From contig NZ_JAJIRO010000006.1 of NCBI RefSeq assembly GCF_025717535.1, forward strand, positions 290,147-354,146: 64,000 nt of DNA. Reading direction: 5' to 3'. The translations under genes and the position numbers were made by a program. Numbering within the stretch: position 1 is the stretch's first letter; each line of letters opens with the position of its first letter. Below the pieces are notes generated by a model. The model did no database searches and was not told the origin of the DNA. It was given only the letters and a program-made list of their open reading frames with translations. Shown here in pieces: positions 35,407 to 44,733 of this stretch. Source of the stretch: Paucibacter sp. Y2R2-4 (lineage in GTDB: Bacteria > Pseudomonadota > Gammaproteobacteria > Burkholderiales > Burkholderiaceae_C).

Positions 35407-36918
35407 TTAGCTTGAGGACAATCCCTGAACGGCGGCCGGCAGACTGACGCGAGCCAGCGCGCCGTGCGGCTGAACCGGCAGCATTTGCACACGCCCGGCG
35501 TGGCGCTCGACGATCTCGCGCACGATGGCCAAACCCAGTCCGCAGCCGGTGCCGTCATGGGTGGCGCGCACAAAGCGCTCGAAGACGCGCTCCGACTCGC
35601 TCTCCGGCACACCGGGGCCGTTGTCTTCCACCTCCAAGAACGCCTGACCGTCTTTGGCATAGACACGCACGGTGACGCTGGCGCCTCGGCCGGCGTAACG
35701 AATCGCGTTGTCAATCAAATTGACCAGGGCTTCGCGCAGCAAAGACTCAAAGCCGCGCACCGGGCAGCTGCGCCCCTGCTCTGAGGGCTCAAAGCCCAGA
35801 TCCACCCCAGCCGCCAACGCGCGCGGGACCATCTCGGTGCTGATTTCACGGGCCAGCTGGCTCAGGTCCAAGCGGCTGCGGGCTTGTTGGCTGGCTGATT
35901 CGGGCTCGGCTCGCGCCAGGCTTAAGAGCTGGTTCACCAAGTGGGCGCTGCGGGTGGCGCTGCTGTGCACCAACTGCAGTCGGGCTTGCAAGGCCGGGTC
36001 TTTGGTGTCCAAGAGGGCCAGCTCGGTCTGGCTTTTCAGTCCCGCCAGCGGGGTGCGCAACTGGTGGGCGGCATCGCTGATGAAGCGCTTTTGCGCTACG
36101 ACGTTGTGGTTCACCTCGACCAGCAAGCTGTTCATGGCCAGGGCCAGCGAACGCACCTCGGGCGGCGCGGCATTGATCTTGATGGGGGTCAGGTCATTGG
36201 CGGCGCGCCCCTCCACTTGGCGCTGCAGCAGGGCCAGTGGTTTCAGGCCGGTGCGCACGCCGGCCCAGACAATCATGGTCATCAAGGCCATCAACACCGA
36301 TAGCGGCAGCACCGTATCGAGCAGGATCTGCCGTGCCAGCAGCTCGCGGTTGGTGCTGGAGCGGGCCACTTGCACCAACATGCTCTGGCCGGGCGAATCG
36401 GGCGTGCCGTAGCGCAGCAGCAAGGCCGCTACACGCAGGCGCTGCGGCTCGGAGCTGGCGGGTGCGCCGCTGGCGCTGGACTCGGGCGCGGCCGCAGCGT
36501 CGCTGGCGGCCAGCTTGCCGTTGTAGAAAAAAGGCTCGCCGTAGACCGGCTTGGCGCCTGGCGGCAGTGGCGGCAGATTGCGGTTGCCGAGGATGAATTG
36601 GCCGGGAGGCATGCTGACGGTGTAGAGCACCCGGTCGCTGGGGTCGGCTTCCAGAATGTCTTGCGCGGCGCGCGGGAAGTCGATGAACAGGCCGTTGTCT
36701 AGCGGCTTGACCTGGCGCGCGAGGGTTCGCGAGGTTTGCGACAAGCTCGCGTCAATGGCCGCGTTGGCGTAATGCTCGGCCAGTTTGTAGGTGAACAGGG
36801 CGGCGGCCAGCCACAAGACCACCTGCGGCATCAGCAGCCAGACAAACAGCTGCCGGTGCAGCGAGCGGGCGGCCGTGCTCACATGGGGCGCTTCGCTGAC
36901 CGTCTCGAGGCTTGTCAT
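35407..36918 (-). CDS. Sensor histidine kinase, TctE/QseC-like
   Basis: 503 residues. One membrane segment near 26-48, a periplasmic 2CSK_N-type sensor region about 50-195, a second segment near 205-225, HAMP, then HisKA with phospho-acceptor His285 in FISDAAHQLRTPLAGLKSQ, and HATPase with LVNLIDNAIRYAGRGA, DNGPGVPESE and GCGLGLAIVREIVERHAG. The sensor region contains an Ala/Ser-rich low-complexity loop (about 138-160). The gene starts 10 bases after its partner regulator. TctE relatives sense carboxylates; its location beside sugar-binding and TonB genes suggests a sugar or sugar-derived signal here, which is inference. Confidence 0.93.
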   Translation of the reverse strand: MTSLETVSEAPHVSTAARSLHRQLFVWLLMPQVVLWLAAALFTYKLAEHYANAAIDASLSQTSRTLARQVKPLDNGLFIDFPRAAQDILEADPSDRVLYTVSMPPGQFILGNRNLPPLPPGAKPVYGEPFFYNGKLAASDAAAAPESSASGAPASSEPQRLRVAALLLRYGTPDSPGQSMLVQVARSSTNRELLARQILLDTVLPLSVLMALMTMIVWAGVRTGLKPLALLQRQVEGRAANDLTPIKINAAPPEVRSLALAMNSLLVEVNHNVVAQKRFISDAAHQLRTPLAGLKSQTELALLDTKDPALQARLQLVHSSATRSAHLVNQLLSLARAEPESASQQARSRLDLSQLAREISTEMVPRALAAGVDLGFEPSEQGRSCPVRGFESLLREALVNLIDNAIRYAGRGASVTVRVYAKDGQAFLEVEDNGPGVPESESERVFERFVRATHDGTGCGLGLAIVREIVERHAGRVQMLPVQPHGALARVSLPAAVQGLSSS

Positions 36919-36928
36919 AGGCGGCTGC

Positions 36929-37621
36929 TCAAGTCGGTGTAGTCATGCCGCCGCCGGCTTCGGCTTCCAGCAAATAGCCCAGGCCGCGCACGGTGCGAAT
37001 CTGCAGGCCCGTGCCTTCGAGCTTGCGGCGCAGGCGGTGGATGTAGACCTCCACCGAATTGCCACCGCCGTTTTCGCCCCGGTCTTGCGCCCAGGCAGCG
37101 ACGATTTGCTCCTTGGTGACGACGCGGTCACGTTCCAGCAGCAGCAAGTCCAACAAGAGCCATTCGCGCGGGCTCAGCTCCAGCGATTCGCCATGTACGC
37201 TGGCGCGCCGCGCATTGCGGTCGAAGTTCAGATTGCCCAGTTCTTGCCCGGCCGTCAGCGGCCGGCCGCGGCGCAGCAGGGCATGCAGCCGCGCCTTCAG
37301 TTCGGGGAAGTCAAAAGGCTTGGTCAGATAGTCATCTGCACCGGCGTTCAGGCCGGAGACGCGGTCGTCCAGGCTGTCCAGCGCGGTCAAGACCAAGACC
37401 GGCAGATTGCGCCGCGCCGCCCGCAGTTTCTTTAAAACCGTTAAGCCGTCGACCATGGGCAGGCCCAGATCCAGGATGGCAATGTCAAAGGGCGACTTCA
37501 GCAACAGGTACTCGGCCACCGCCCCATTGGGCGCATGTTCGACCTCAAATCCAGAGCGCCGCAGCTGCACGGTCAGGGCGTCGGCCAGGATGGCATCGTC
37601 TTCGGCTAGCAATAGGTTCAT
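36929..37621 (-). CDS. OmpR-family response regulator, TctD/QseB-like
   Basis: 230 residues: receiver domain with acidic pocket E7-D8-D9, phospho-acceptor Asp51 in DIAILDLGLP and Lys near 101 (LTKPFDFPELKARL), then a winged-helix DNA-binding domain (LSPREWLLLDLLL to VEVYIHRLRRKLEGTGLQIRT). It forms a kinase-regulator pair with the downstream gene. The shared upstream region with the TonB receptor holds four TTAA cores at about 11-base steps, the likely binding site for this protein. Confidence 0.94.
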   Translation of the reverse strand: MNLLLAEDDAILADALTVQLRRSGFEVEHAPNGAVAEYLLLKSPFDIAILDLGLPMVDGLTVLKKLRAARRNLPVLVLTALDSLDDRVSGLNAGADDYLTKPFDFPELKARLHALLRRGRPLTAGQELGNLNFDRNARRASVHGESLELSPREWLLLDLLLLERDRVVTKEQIVAAWAQDRGENGGGNSVEVYIHRLRRKLEGTGLQIRTVRGLGYLLEAEAGGGMTTPT

Positions 37622-37674
37622 GGGGTGTCAGGCGGTTGGCCGCAGGTGATGGTTTTAAAACATCAATTCAAGGG

Positions 37675-37709
37675 TTAATACCAAATTAACGAAACATTAA
37701 CATCGTTAA
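37675..37709. promoter_or_regulatory. Array of TTAA direct repeats with ATTAAC-N5-ATTAAC between regulator and TonB receptor genes
   Basis: TTAA cores start at 37675, 37686, 37697 and 37706; the middle two are ATTAAC hexamers exactly 11 bases apart. Such helically phased direct repeats suit an OmpR-type dimer. A 10-bp palindrome GAATGCATTC follows at 37710-37719. Confidence 0.6.
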
Positions 37710-37808
37710 GAATGCATTCCAGTTTCAGCGCTTTATGACAGGGCAGTGTAATGTCCGTTCGCTGATGCCGATGCCTTGCCCCAGGACAGTCACAGGAGAC
37801 AACCCGAG

Positions 37809-40589
37809 ATGAAGAACTCCCAGCATTTCAGCGACACGCAGCAAAGCGCAGTGCGCCGGCGTGGTTTGGCCTTGCAGATCAGCCCGGTTGCGGCCGCCTG
37901 CGCCACGCTTTTGTTTGCAGCCCAGGTCTGCCAAGCCCAATCGGCCGCGGCCGCGGACAACAAGGCCCAGGCCGACAACCCGCAGCAGCTCGAAACCATT
38001 GTGGTCAGCGGCATCCGGCGCGGCATCGAGGCCTCGGTAGCGTCCAAGCGCAACTCCGACTCCATCGTGGAAGTGATCTCGGCCGAAGACATCGGCAAGC
38101 TGCCCGACACCAGCATTGCCGAATCGCTGTCGCGCCTACCCGGTCTGACCGCGCAGCGCGTGGACGGTCGTGCCCAAGGCATCCAGGTCCGCGGTCTGGC
38201 GGGCAACTTTGCCGGCACCTTGTTGAATGGCCGTGAAATGGTCAGCACCAGCGACAACCGCGGTGTGGAGTTCGACCAGTTCCCCTCCGAGCTGCTGAGC
38301 GCGGTCAAGGTTTACAAGACGCCTGACGCCAGCCTGGTCGGCCAAGGTCTGGCCGGCACCATCGATATGCAAACCGTGCGTCCGCTGAACTTCGGCGGCC
38401 GCCAACTGGTCTTCAACGCCCGCGCCGAAAGAAACTCGAACGGCCAAGTCACCCCCGGCCCCGGCGCCAATGGCAACCGCCTGAGCGCGTCCTACATTGA
38501 TCAATTCGCCGATCGCACCATTGGCGTGGCGATTGGCTTTGCGCATCTGGACTCGCCCGGCCAAGAGAAGCATTACAAATCTTGGTGGTGGGCCGACACC
38601 GGCCCTTGGGGCAAGCAGATCGCTGGCGTGCCCAAGGGCGCGGCCACGCTGAACGGCTTTGAAGACACCGTCACTGCCTCCAAGCAAGTGCGCAATGGTT
38701 TGATGGCCGCGCTGGAATACAAGCCGAATGATCAGTTCCACAGCGTGCTGGACCTGTACTACAGCAAGTTCAAGCAAGAGCGCAATTACCGCGCCCTGAT
38801 GTCCAACCTCGGCCCCACTTGGAATGACGCGACCGAGCCGGTCTATTCGAATGTGAAGACGGGCGAGGTCAATGGCGATCTGTTCGTCACCAATGCCACC
38901 GTCGGCAACTTGAAGCCGGTGCATCTGAGCCAGTTCAACACCCGCGATGACGACATCCGCGCCTTTGGTTGGAACAACAAGCTGAAGATTGGCGACTCTT
39001 GGGTCGCCACGGCCGACCTGAGCTACTCACGCGCCAAGCGTCAAGAGCAGTTCATGGAGCTGAGCGCCGGCTCGGTCTTGCCGACCACGCTGGACATCAA
39101 TGTGCAGACCGGCAGTGGCATCTCGCAGATCACTACGCCGTTCAATTACGCCGATTCCAGCAAGATCTTGTTGAGCGACCCGGCAGGTTGGGGCCATGAC
39201 GGCCGCAGCAACTACCCGATGTCCAACGACGAGATCAAGGCCTTGCGCCTCTCGGCCAAGCGTGATCTGGACGGCTTCTTCAGCAGTGTTGAGTTGGGTC
39301 TGAACCTGAATCAGCGCAGCAAAGAAGTCGACATGATGGAGTACGAGCTCAATCTGAAGAACGGCCGTGCGCCCGTCGCTGTGCCTGCCAATCTCTTGTT
39401 GGGAAGCAGCTCGCTGGCCTTTGGTGGCATTCCGTCCATCCTTTCTTACGATGTGATGGCGGCCAAGGATTCGCTCTACAACCAGACCGAAATTGGTGCC
39501 GACAAGACCTTTGCTCGCCACTACGGCGTGTCGGAGAAAGTCTCCACCGCCTATCTGCAGGCCAATATCGACACCACCTTGTTCGGCCGTCCGCTGCGCG
39601 GCAATATGGGTGTGCAATATGTGCGCACGCATCAGGAATCGAACGGCTTTGTGTGGGACGGCAGCAAGTCGGTGCCCATCACCGGCGGTACCGATTACGT
39701 GGACTGGCTGCCTAGCTTGAACCTGGTGTCCGAGTTGCCGGCTGACACCATCGTGCGCTTCGGTATGGCTCGCTCCAACGCGCGCCCCCGCATGAACGAT
39801 ATGCGTGCCGGCTTCACCGGCGTGAGCGTGGACCCCATCATCAAGACCTGGAGCGGCAGCGGTGGCAACCCCACCCTGAAGCCATGGCTGGCCGATTCGG
39901 TGGACCTGTCGATCGAGAAGTACATCGGTAAGCGCAGCTACCTGTCCTATGCCATCTTCCACAAGAAGCTGCTGAACTTCATTGGCTCGGGCACGGTCCA
40001 GTATGACTTTACCGGCTTCCCCAACAACGGCAAGCCGCCGGTGGTGCCTATCTCCAATATCGGTACCCTGACCACGCTGCAAAACGGCAATGGCGGCATG
40101 GTGGCCGGTTATGAGTTGGCGGCTTCGCTGGAAGCCTCAATGCTGAGCCAGGCCCTGGATGGTTTTGGTCTGGTGGGGAGCTACTCCAACACCCGCAGCA
40201 ATCTGAACGACGACGGCTTCAAGAACGGCATCGACGGTCTGTCCGGCATCGTGCGCAGCTGGTCGGCTTATTACGAGAAGGGCGGTTTCTCGGCGCGTAT
40301 CGGCCAACGCTATCGCTCCGACTACACCGCCAAGACTCGCGGCATCTTCTACTCGGAAGCCATCAGCAATATCAACCAAGAAACGGTGACCGATATGCAG
40401 GTGGGCTACAGCTTCGATTCCGGCATGTTCAAGGGTCTGGGCCTGCTCTTGCAGGTCAACAACCTGACGGATGAGCCCTATCGGACCAGCGTCAGTGTCG
40501 GCAACGGCAAGAACCCGGATAACCTGATGCCCGAGCGCTACACCACCTACGGCCGTCAGGTCATGATGGGGGTGAACTACAAGTTCTAA
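37809..40589 (+). CDS. TonB-dependent receptor, Xanthomonas/Caulobacter oligosaccharide type
   Basis: Outer-membrane active transporter of 926 residues. ATG 37809 was preferred over 37776 because of AGGAG 11 bases upstream and a normal signal peptide (ending VCQAQ). A TonB box-like segment (LETIVVSGIRRGIEASVASK) and plug domain (EVISAEDIGKLPDTSIAESL, IQVRGLAGNFAGTLLNGREM) are followed by a 22-strand-type barrel ending YGRQVMMGVNYKF with a terminal Phe. This group (TIGR01782-like) is linked to uptake of plant or fungal oligosaccharides in Xanthomonas and Caulobacter. It leads the glycoside hydrolase genes by 155 bases; a GC hairpin without T run (40602-40617) lies between. Confidence 0.93.
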   Translation: MKNSQHFSDTQQSAVRRRGLALQISPVAAACATLLFAAQVCQAQSAAAADNKAQADNPQQLETIVVSGIRRGIEASVASKRNSDSIVEVISAEDIGKLPDTSIAESLSRLPGLTAQRVDGRAQGIQVRGLAGNFAGTLLNGREMVSTSDNRGVEFDQFPSELLSAVKVYKTPDASLVGQGLAGTIDMQTVRPLNFGGRQLVFNARAERNSNGQVTPGPGANGNRLSASYIDQFADRTIGVAIGFAHLDSPGQEKHYKSWWWADTGPWGKQIAGVPKGAATLNGFEDTVTASKQVRNGLMAALEYKPNDQFHSVLDLYYSKFKQERNYRALMSNLGPTWNDATEPVYSNVKTGEVNGDLFVTNATVGNLKPVHLSQFNTRDDDIRAFGWNNKLKIGDSWVATADLSYSRAKRQEQFMELSAGSVLPTTLDINVQTGSGISQITTPFNYADSSKILLSDPAGWGHDGRSNYPMSNDEIKALRLSAKRDLDGFFSSVELGLNLNQRSKEVDMMEYELNLKNGRAPVAVPANLLLGSSSLAFGGIPSILSYDVMAAKDSLYNQTEIGADKTFARHYGVSEKVSTAYLQANIDTTLFGRPLRGNMGVQYVRTHQESNGFVWDGSKSVPITGGTDYVDWLPSLNLVSELPADTIVRFGMARSNARPRMNDMRAGFTGVSVDPIIKTWSGSGGNPTLKPWLADSVDLSIEKYIGKRSYLSYAIFHKKLLNFIGSGTVQYDFTGFPNNGKPPVVPISNIGTLTTLQNGNGGMVAGYELAASLEASMLSQALDGFGLVGSYSNTRSNLNDDGFKNGIDGLSGIVRSWSAYYEKGGFSARIGQRYRSDYTAKTRGIFYSEAISNINQETVTDMQVGYSFDSGMFKGLGLLLQVNNLTDEPYRTSVSVGNGKNPDNLMPERYTTYGRQVMMGVNYKF

Positions 40590-40744
40590 GCGCCAAACTG
40601 CTCGCCTTCGGCGGGCATTAGGGAAGAACCGATGGGCAGGTGGGGTGAACTCAGCCTTGATGGGTCCTTGATGGACGATTGAGGCCGTTTCCATCCCCCT
40701 GCCCGCGGCGTCACAGCCGAATCACGAAACTTTTTGAGTCCGCC

Positions 40745-43330
40745 ATGCCCATGAACCTGACCCGAGTTCCATCGCTCTTGTCCTGCCTGAGTGCAGCGGC
40801 TCTCTTGGCCTGTGTTGCGGCGCAGACCCAGGCCGCTCCGACCTTGCGCGACTGGCCGGCTGTGAAGAGTGCAGTTGCGCAAGACCCGGCGATGGAGGCG
40901 CGCATTGCGGCCATCGTGGCGGGCATGAGCTTGGCCGAGAAGGTGGGTCAGATGACCCAGCCAGAGATCAAATCGATCACCCCCGCAGAAGTGGGGCGCT
41001 ACTACATTGGCTCGGTGTTGAATGGCGGCGGCACCTGGCCGGGCAATCAGCGCGATGCCTCGGCTGCCGATTGGTTGGCCTTGTCGCAAGCCTATTACGA
41101 GGCTTCGATGGCCAGCGGCGCGCGCACGCCGATTCCGCTGATCTGGGGCACCGACGCGGTCCACGGCCACGGCAATGTGCGCGGCGCCACCCTGTTCCCC
41201 CACAACATCGGCCTGGGCGCTGCGAATGACGCCGCCTTGGTTGAAGCCATCGGCGCGGCCACCGCCAAAGCGGTGCGCGCCACGGGCATTCAGTGGGTGT
41301 TCGCTCCGACCCTGGCGGTGGCCCAAGATGCCCGCTGGGGCCGCACCTACGAGAGCTTTGCGGCCGATCCGCAAGTGGTGGCTCGCCTGGGTGCCGCTTC
41401 GGTGCGCGGCCTGCAGGGTGACCTGAAGAGCGACCTGAAGAGTGACAGCAAGGTGGTCGCCACCGCCAAGCATTTCATCGGCGACGGCAGCACCGAGTTT
41501 GGCCGCGACCAAGGCCACAGCAAGATCAGCCGTGCGCAGATGATCAATGTGCACGGCCAGGGCTATTACGCCACTTTGGCGACCGGCGTGCAGACGGTGA
41601 TGGCCTCCTTCCACAGCTGGACCGATGTTGCCGCTAAATCGGCAGCCAAAGCAGGCGGCCATGACTACGGCAAGATGCACGGCAGCCACGCCCTGCTGAC
41701 CGAGGCCCTGAAGCAAAAGATGGGTTTTGACGGCTTTGTTGTCTCCGACTGGAACGGCATCGGCCAGGTGCCCGGCTGCAGCGACAACAGCTGCGCCCAG
41801 GCCATCAAGGCCGGGGTGGACATGGTGATGGTGCCCGAGGACTGGCGCGCCTTCATCAAGAACACCATCGCTCAAGTCGAGCGCGGTGAGATCCCCATGG
41901 CTCGCATTGACGATGCGGTGAGCCGCATCCTGCGCGTCAAGCTGCGTGCTGGTTTGTTCGAAACCTCGCCCAATCAAAGTGCTGTGGCTGGTAAGTCCGA
42001 GGCCTTGCTGGACCGCGACTTGGCTCGCCGTGCAGTGCGCCAGACCTTGGTGCTCTTGAAGAACGAGCGCGGCACGCTGCCGCTGGCGCAAGGTAAACGC
42101 ATCCTGGTGGTAGGCAAGAGCGCCGACAACTTGGCCAACCAGGCCGGCGGCTGGAGCTTGACCTGGCAGGGCACCGACACGCAAAACGCCGATTTCCCGG
42201 CTTCGCAATCGCTGCTGGCGGGTATTCGTGAAGTGGCCGGCGCGGCCGAAGTCGCCTTCAGCGCCAACGCCGCCGATGTGGATGTGAGCCGCTTTGACGT
42301 CGTCATCGCGGTGCTCGGCGAAACCCCCTATGCCGAAGGCGTGGGTGATATCTCGCCTTCCAGCAGCTTGCAGCACAGCCAGCGCTACCCCGAAGACTTG
42401 GCCGTTTTGCGCGCCGTCAGCGGCAAAGGCGTGCCGGTGACCACCGTCTTCATGAGTGGCCGCACCATCTACACCCATGATTTGCTCAACCTGTCCGACG
42501 CCTTTGTGGCCGCCTGGCTGCCCGGCAGCGAAGCCGGGGGCGTGGCCGACGTCTTGTTCAAAGGCGCGAACGGTCAGCCGGCCCATGACTTCCGCGCCAA
42601 GCTGCCTTTTGCTTGGCCGGCCGCACCTTGCGTCAGCGCCAAGAGCAAGCCTTTGTTCAAGGCGGGCTACGGCCTGAGCTATGCCAAGCCCGGCCATGTG
42701 GCGCAACTGCCGGTGAGGCAAATGAGCGGCGGCTGCGATGTGTCCAAAGAGTTGCTGATCTTCCGCCAGACCGGCCAGGGTCCTTTCCAGATGCATGTGG
42801 GCAGCCCCACGGGAGCCTGGCCGAATCGCGGCCTGGGTTCGGATTTGAATGCGGTGCTGGAGGTGCCAGCCGATCAGCCCGCCATCCGGGTCTCCAGCAG
42901 CCAGGTCAACACCCAGCAAGATGCCAAGCGTTTGGTATGGATGGGACCGGCCACCTTCCATATCGGCGCTAACCAGCAAAGTGATCTGACGGTTTACCCC
43001 GCGCCAGCCCTGGTGTTCGATCTGATCGTCGAGCAAGCCGCCACCCAGCCGGTGCGCTTGCGCATGGAATGCGGCCCCGCTTGCTCGGGCAGCTTGACCC
43101 TGAACGCGGCCCTGGCCAGCCGGCCCATAGCCCAGCGCCAGAGCTTGAAGATTCCGCTCGCCTGCTTTGCTGAGCAGGGCGCCAATCTGAGCCGCATAGG
43201 CTCACCTTTCAGCCTCACGGCCGACGCACCTTTTGCTGCGGCCATCGCCAATATCCGCGTCGTCTCGGGGGCCGCCCGCGATGCCGACGCCCTCAGCTGC
43301 TCTCAGCTTTCCAACGCTTCTCAACCATGA
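40745..43330 (+). CDS. GH3 beta-glucosidase/exoglucanase, exported
   Basis: Removes glucose from the non-reducing end of beta-glucans. 861 residues from ATG 40745 (ATG 40751 is an alternative) with a signal peptide ending AQTQA. It comprises a (beta/alpha)8 domain, with LIWGTDAVHGHGNVRGATLF near 130 and the nucleophile Asp335 in VVSDWNGIGQ, then an alpha/beta sandwich (from about 395), and a C-terminal ExoP-like galactose-binding domain (from about 665). The arrangement matches marine and soil ExoP-type enzymes active on beta-1,3/1,4-glucan. Its stop overlaps the GH1 start. Confidence 0.93.
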   Translation: MPMNLTRVPSLLSCLSAAALLACVAAQTQAAPTLRDWPAVKSAVAQDPAMEARIAAIVAGMSLAEKVGQMTQPEIKSITPAEVGRYYIGSVLNGGGTWPGNQRDASAADWLALSQAYYEASMASGARTPIPLIWGTDAVHGHGNVRGATLFPHNIGLGAANDAALVEAIGAATAKAVRATGIQWVFAPTLAVAQDARWGRTYESFAADPQVVARLGAASVRGLQGDLKSDLKSDSKVVATAKHFIGDGSTEFGRDQGHSKISRAQMINVHGQGYYATLATGVQTVMASFHSWTDVAAKSAAKAGGHDYGKMHGSHALLTEALKQKMGFDGFVVSDWNGIGQVPGCSDNSCAQAIKAGVDMVMVPEDWRAFIKNTIAQVERGEIPMARIDDAVSRILRVKLRAGLFETSPNQSAVAGKSEALLDRDLARRAVRQTLVLLKNERGTLPLAQGKRILVVGKSADNLANQAGGWSLTWQGTDTQNADFPASQSLLAGIREVAGAAEVAFSANAADVDVSRFDVVIAVLGETPYAEGVGDISPSSSLQHSQRYPEDLAVLRAVSGKGVPVTTVFMSGRTIYTHDLLNLSDAFVAAWLPGSEAGGVADVLFKGANGQPAHDFRAKLPFAWPAAPCVSAKSKPLFKAGYGLSYAKPGHVAQLPVRQMSGGCDVSKELLIFRQTGQGPFQMHVGSPTGAWPNRGLGSDLNAVLEVPADQPAIRVSSSQVNTQQDAKRLVWMGPATFHIGANQQSDLTVYPAPALVFDLIVEQAATQPVRLRMECGPACSGSLTLNAALASRPIAQRQSLKIPLACFAEQGANLSRIGSPFSLTADAPFAAAIANIRVVSGAARDADALSCSQLSNASQP

Positions 43331-44733
43331 CTTTGCCGAATTCCTTGTCTTTGAATACTGAACTGAGCGCCGCAGCCGCCATGCCGCAAATCACGCGTCG
43401 CGATTTCCCCAGCGACTTCCGCTGGGGTTGCTCCACCTCCTCCTACCAGATCGAAGGCGCGATCCATGAAGACGGCCGTGGCGAATCGATTTGGGATCGT
43501 TTCTGCAGCGAACCCGGTCGCATCCGTGACGGCAGCAGTGGCGCGGTCGCCTGCGACCATTACCACCGCTGGCCCGAAGACCTGGACATGGCGCAGCAAC
43601 TGGGCGTCAACGCCTACCGCTTCTCCATCGCCTGGCCGCGCCTGCTGCCGCAAGGGCGTGGTGCCGTCAATGAAAAGGGTTTGGACTTTTATTCCCGCCT
43701 GGTCGACGGCATGCTGGAGCGCGGCCTGCAACCCTGGGCCACGCTTTACCACTGGGACCTGCCGCAGGCCCTGCAAGACAAGGGCGGCTGGGCCAACCGC
43801 GCCACCGTCGATGCCTTCTTGGAGTACACCGAACTGGTGGCGCGCCGCCTGGGCGACCGGGTCAAGCACTGGATCACCCACAACGAGCCCTATTGCACCG
43901 CCTTCCTCGGCAACTTCGAGGGCAACCATGCGCCGGGTTTGAAGGACCACAAGACCGCCTTGCTGGTCTGCCACCACCTGCTGCTCTCGCATGGCCGCGC
44001 CGTGCCGCTGATCAAGCGCTTGGTGCCGGATGCGCAAGTGGGCATCACCCTGAGCCTGCACCCGATCTCGCCGGCCAGCGACAGCGCGGCCGATGCCGCC
44101 GCGGCCGAGCGCCACGACGGCCTGCGCAACCGTTGGTTCCTCGACCCCTTGCATGGTCGTGGCTACCCGCAAGACATCTTGGCTCTCTTGGGTGACGAGG
44201 CGCCCCACGCCCTCAGTACCGATTTGCGCGAGATCGCCACGCCGACCGATTTCTTGGGCGTCAATTACTACTTCCCTGAGCGGATTGAGAACGCGCCCGG
44301 CGTGGCCCCCATCGCCACCCGCGTGGTCGAAACGCCCGGTGTCGAGCGCACCGCCTTTGGCTGGGAAGTTGACCCCGAGGGCATGGTGACCCTGCTAACC
44401 CGCATCCAGCGCGACTACGCGCCGAACTGCGTCTACCTGACCGAGAACGGCTCGACCTTCGAGGACGAGATGCTGCCCGACGGTCGGGTCGAGGATGTGC
44501 AGCGCCGCAGCTATCTGGCCCGCCATCTGGCGGCCGCGCAGCGCTCTATGGCCGCCGGGGTGCCTTTGAAGGGCTACTTTGCCTGGAGCTTGCTCGATAA
44601 CTTCGAGTGGGCCGAAGGCTATCTGCGCCGCTTCGGTCTGAGTTATGTCGACTTTGAAACCCAGCAACGTACCCTGAAGGCCAGCGGCCAGTGGTACGCC
44701 CAGTTTCTGCAGCCTGGAGACGCTGAAAAATGA
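43327..44733 (+). CDS. GH1 beta-glucosidase, cytoplasmic
   Basis: 468-residue retaining beta-glycosidase without signal peptide, so it should act on imported di- or oligosaccharides. The N-terminus FPSDFRWGCSTSSYQIEGAI is the family entry strand. The acid/base is Glu187 in THNEP and the nucleophile Glu373 in YLTENGS; FAWSLLDNFEWAEGY lies near 420. ATGA overlaps on both sides (with GH3 and the binding-protein gene) tie it into the operon. Substrate is probably cellobiose, gentiobiose or laminaribiose, but which linkage cannot be read from sequence. Confidence 0.95.
   Translation: MTLPNSLSLNTELSAAAAMPQITRRDFPSDFRWGCSTSSYQIEGAIHEDGRGESIWDRFCSEPGRIRDGSSGAVACDHYHRWPEDLDMAQQLGVNAYRFSIAWPRLLPQGRGAVNEKGLDFYSRLVDGMLERGLQPWATLYHWDLPQALQDKGGWANRATVDAFLEYTELVARRLGDRVKHWITHNEPYCTAFLGNFEGNHAPGLKDHKTALLVCHHLLLSHGRAVPLIKRLVPDAQVGITLSLHPISPASDSAADAAAAERHDGLRNRWFLDPLHGRGYPQDILALLGDEAPHALSTDLREIATPTDFLGVNYYFPERIENAPGVAPIATRVVETPGVERTAFGWEVDPEGMVTLLTRIQRDYAPNCVYLTENGSTFEDEMLPDGRVEDVQRRSYLARHLAAAQRSMAAGVPLKGYFAWSLLDNFEWAEGYLRRFGLSYVDFETQQRTLKASGQWYAQFLQPGDAEK

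Noticed and set aside
40602..40617. Hairpin after the TonB receptor gene as terminator
   Set aside because: There is a GC stem with TTCG loop but no T tract; it more likely affects mRNA stability between the receptor and GH3.
40586..43036. 816-codon open frame opposite the GH3 gene
   Set aside because: The plus strand encodes an intact GH3 enzyme with catalytic Asp335; the reverse frame has shadow-type composition (Gly/His/Gln-rich).
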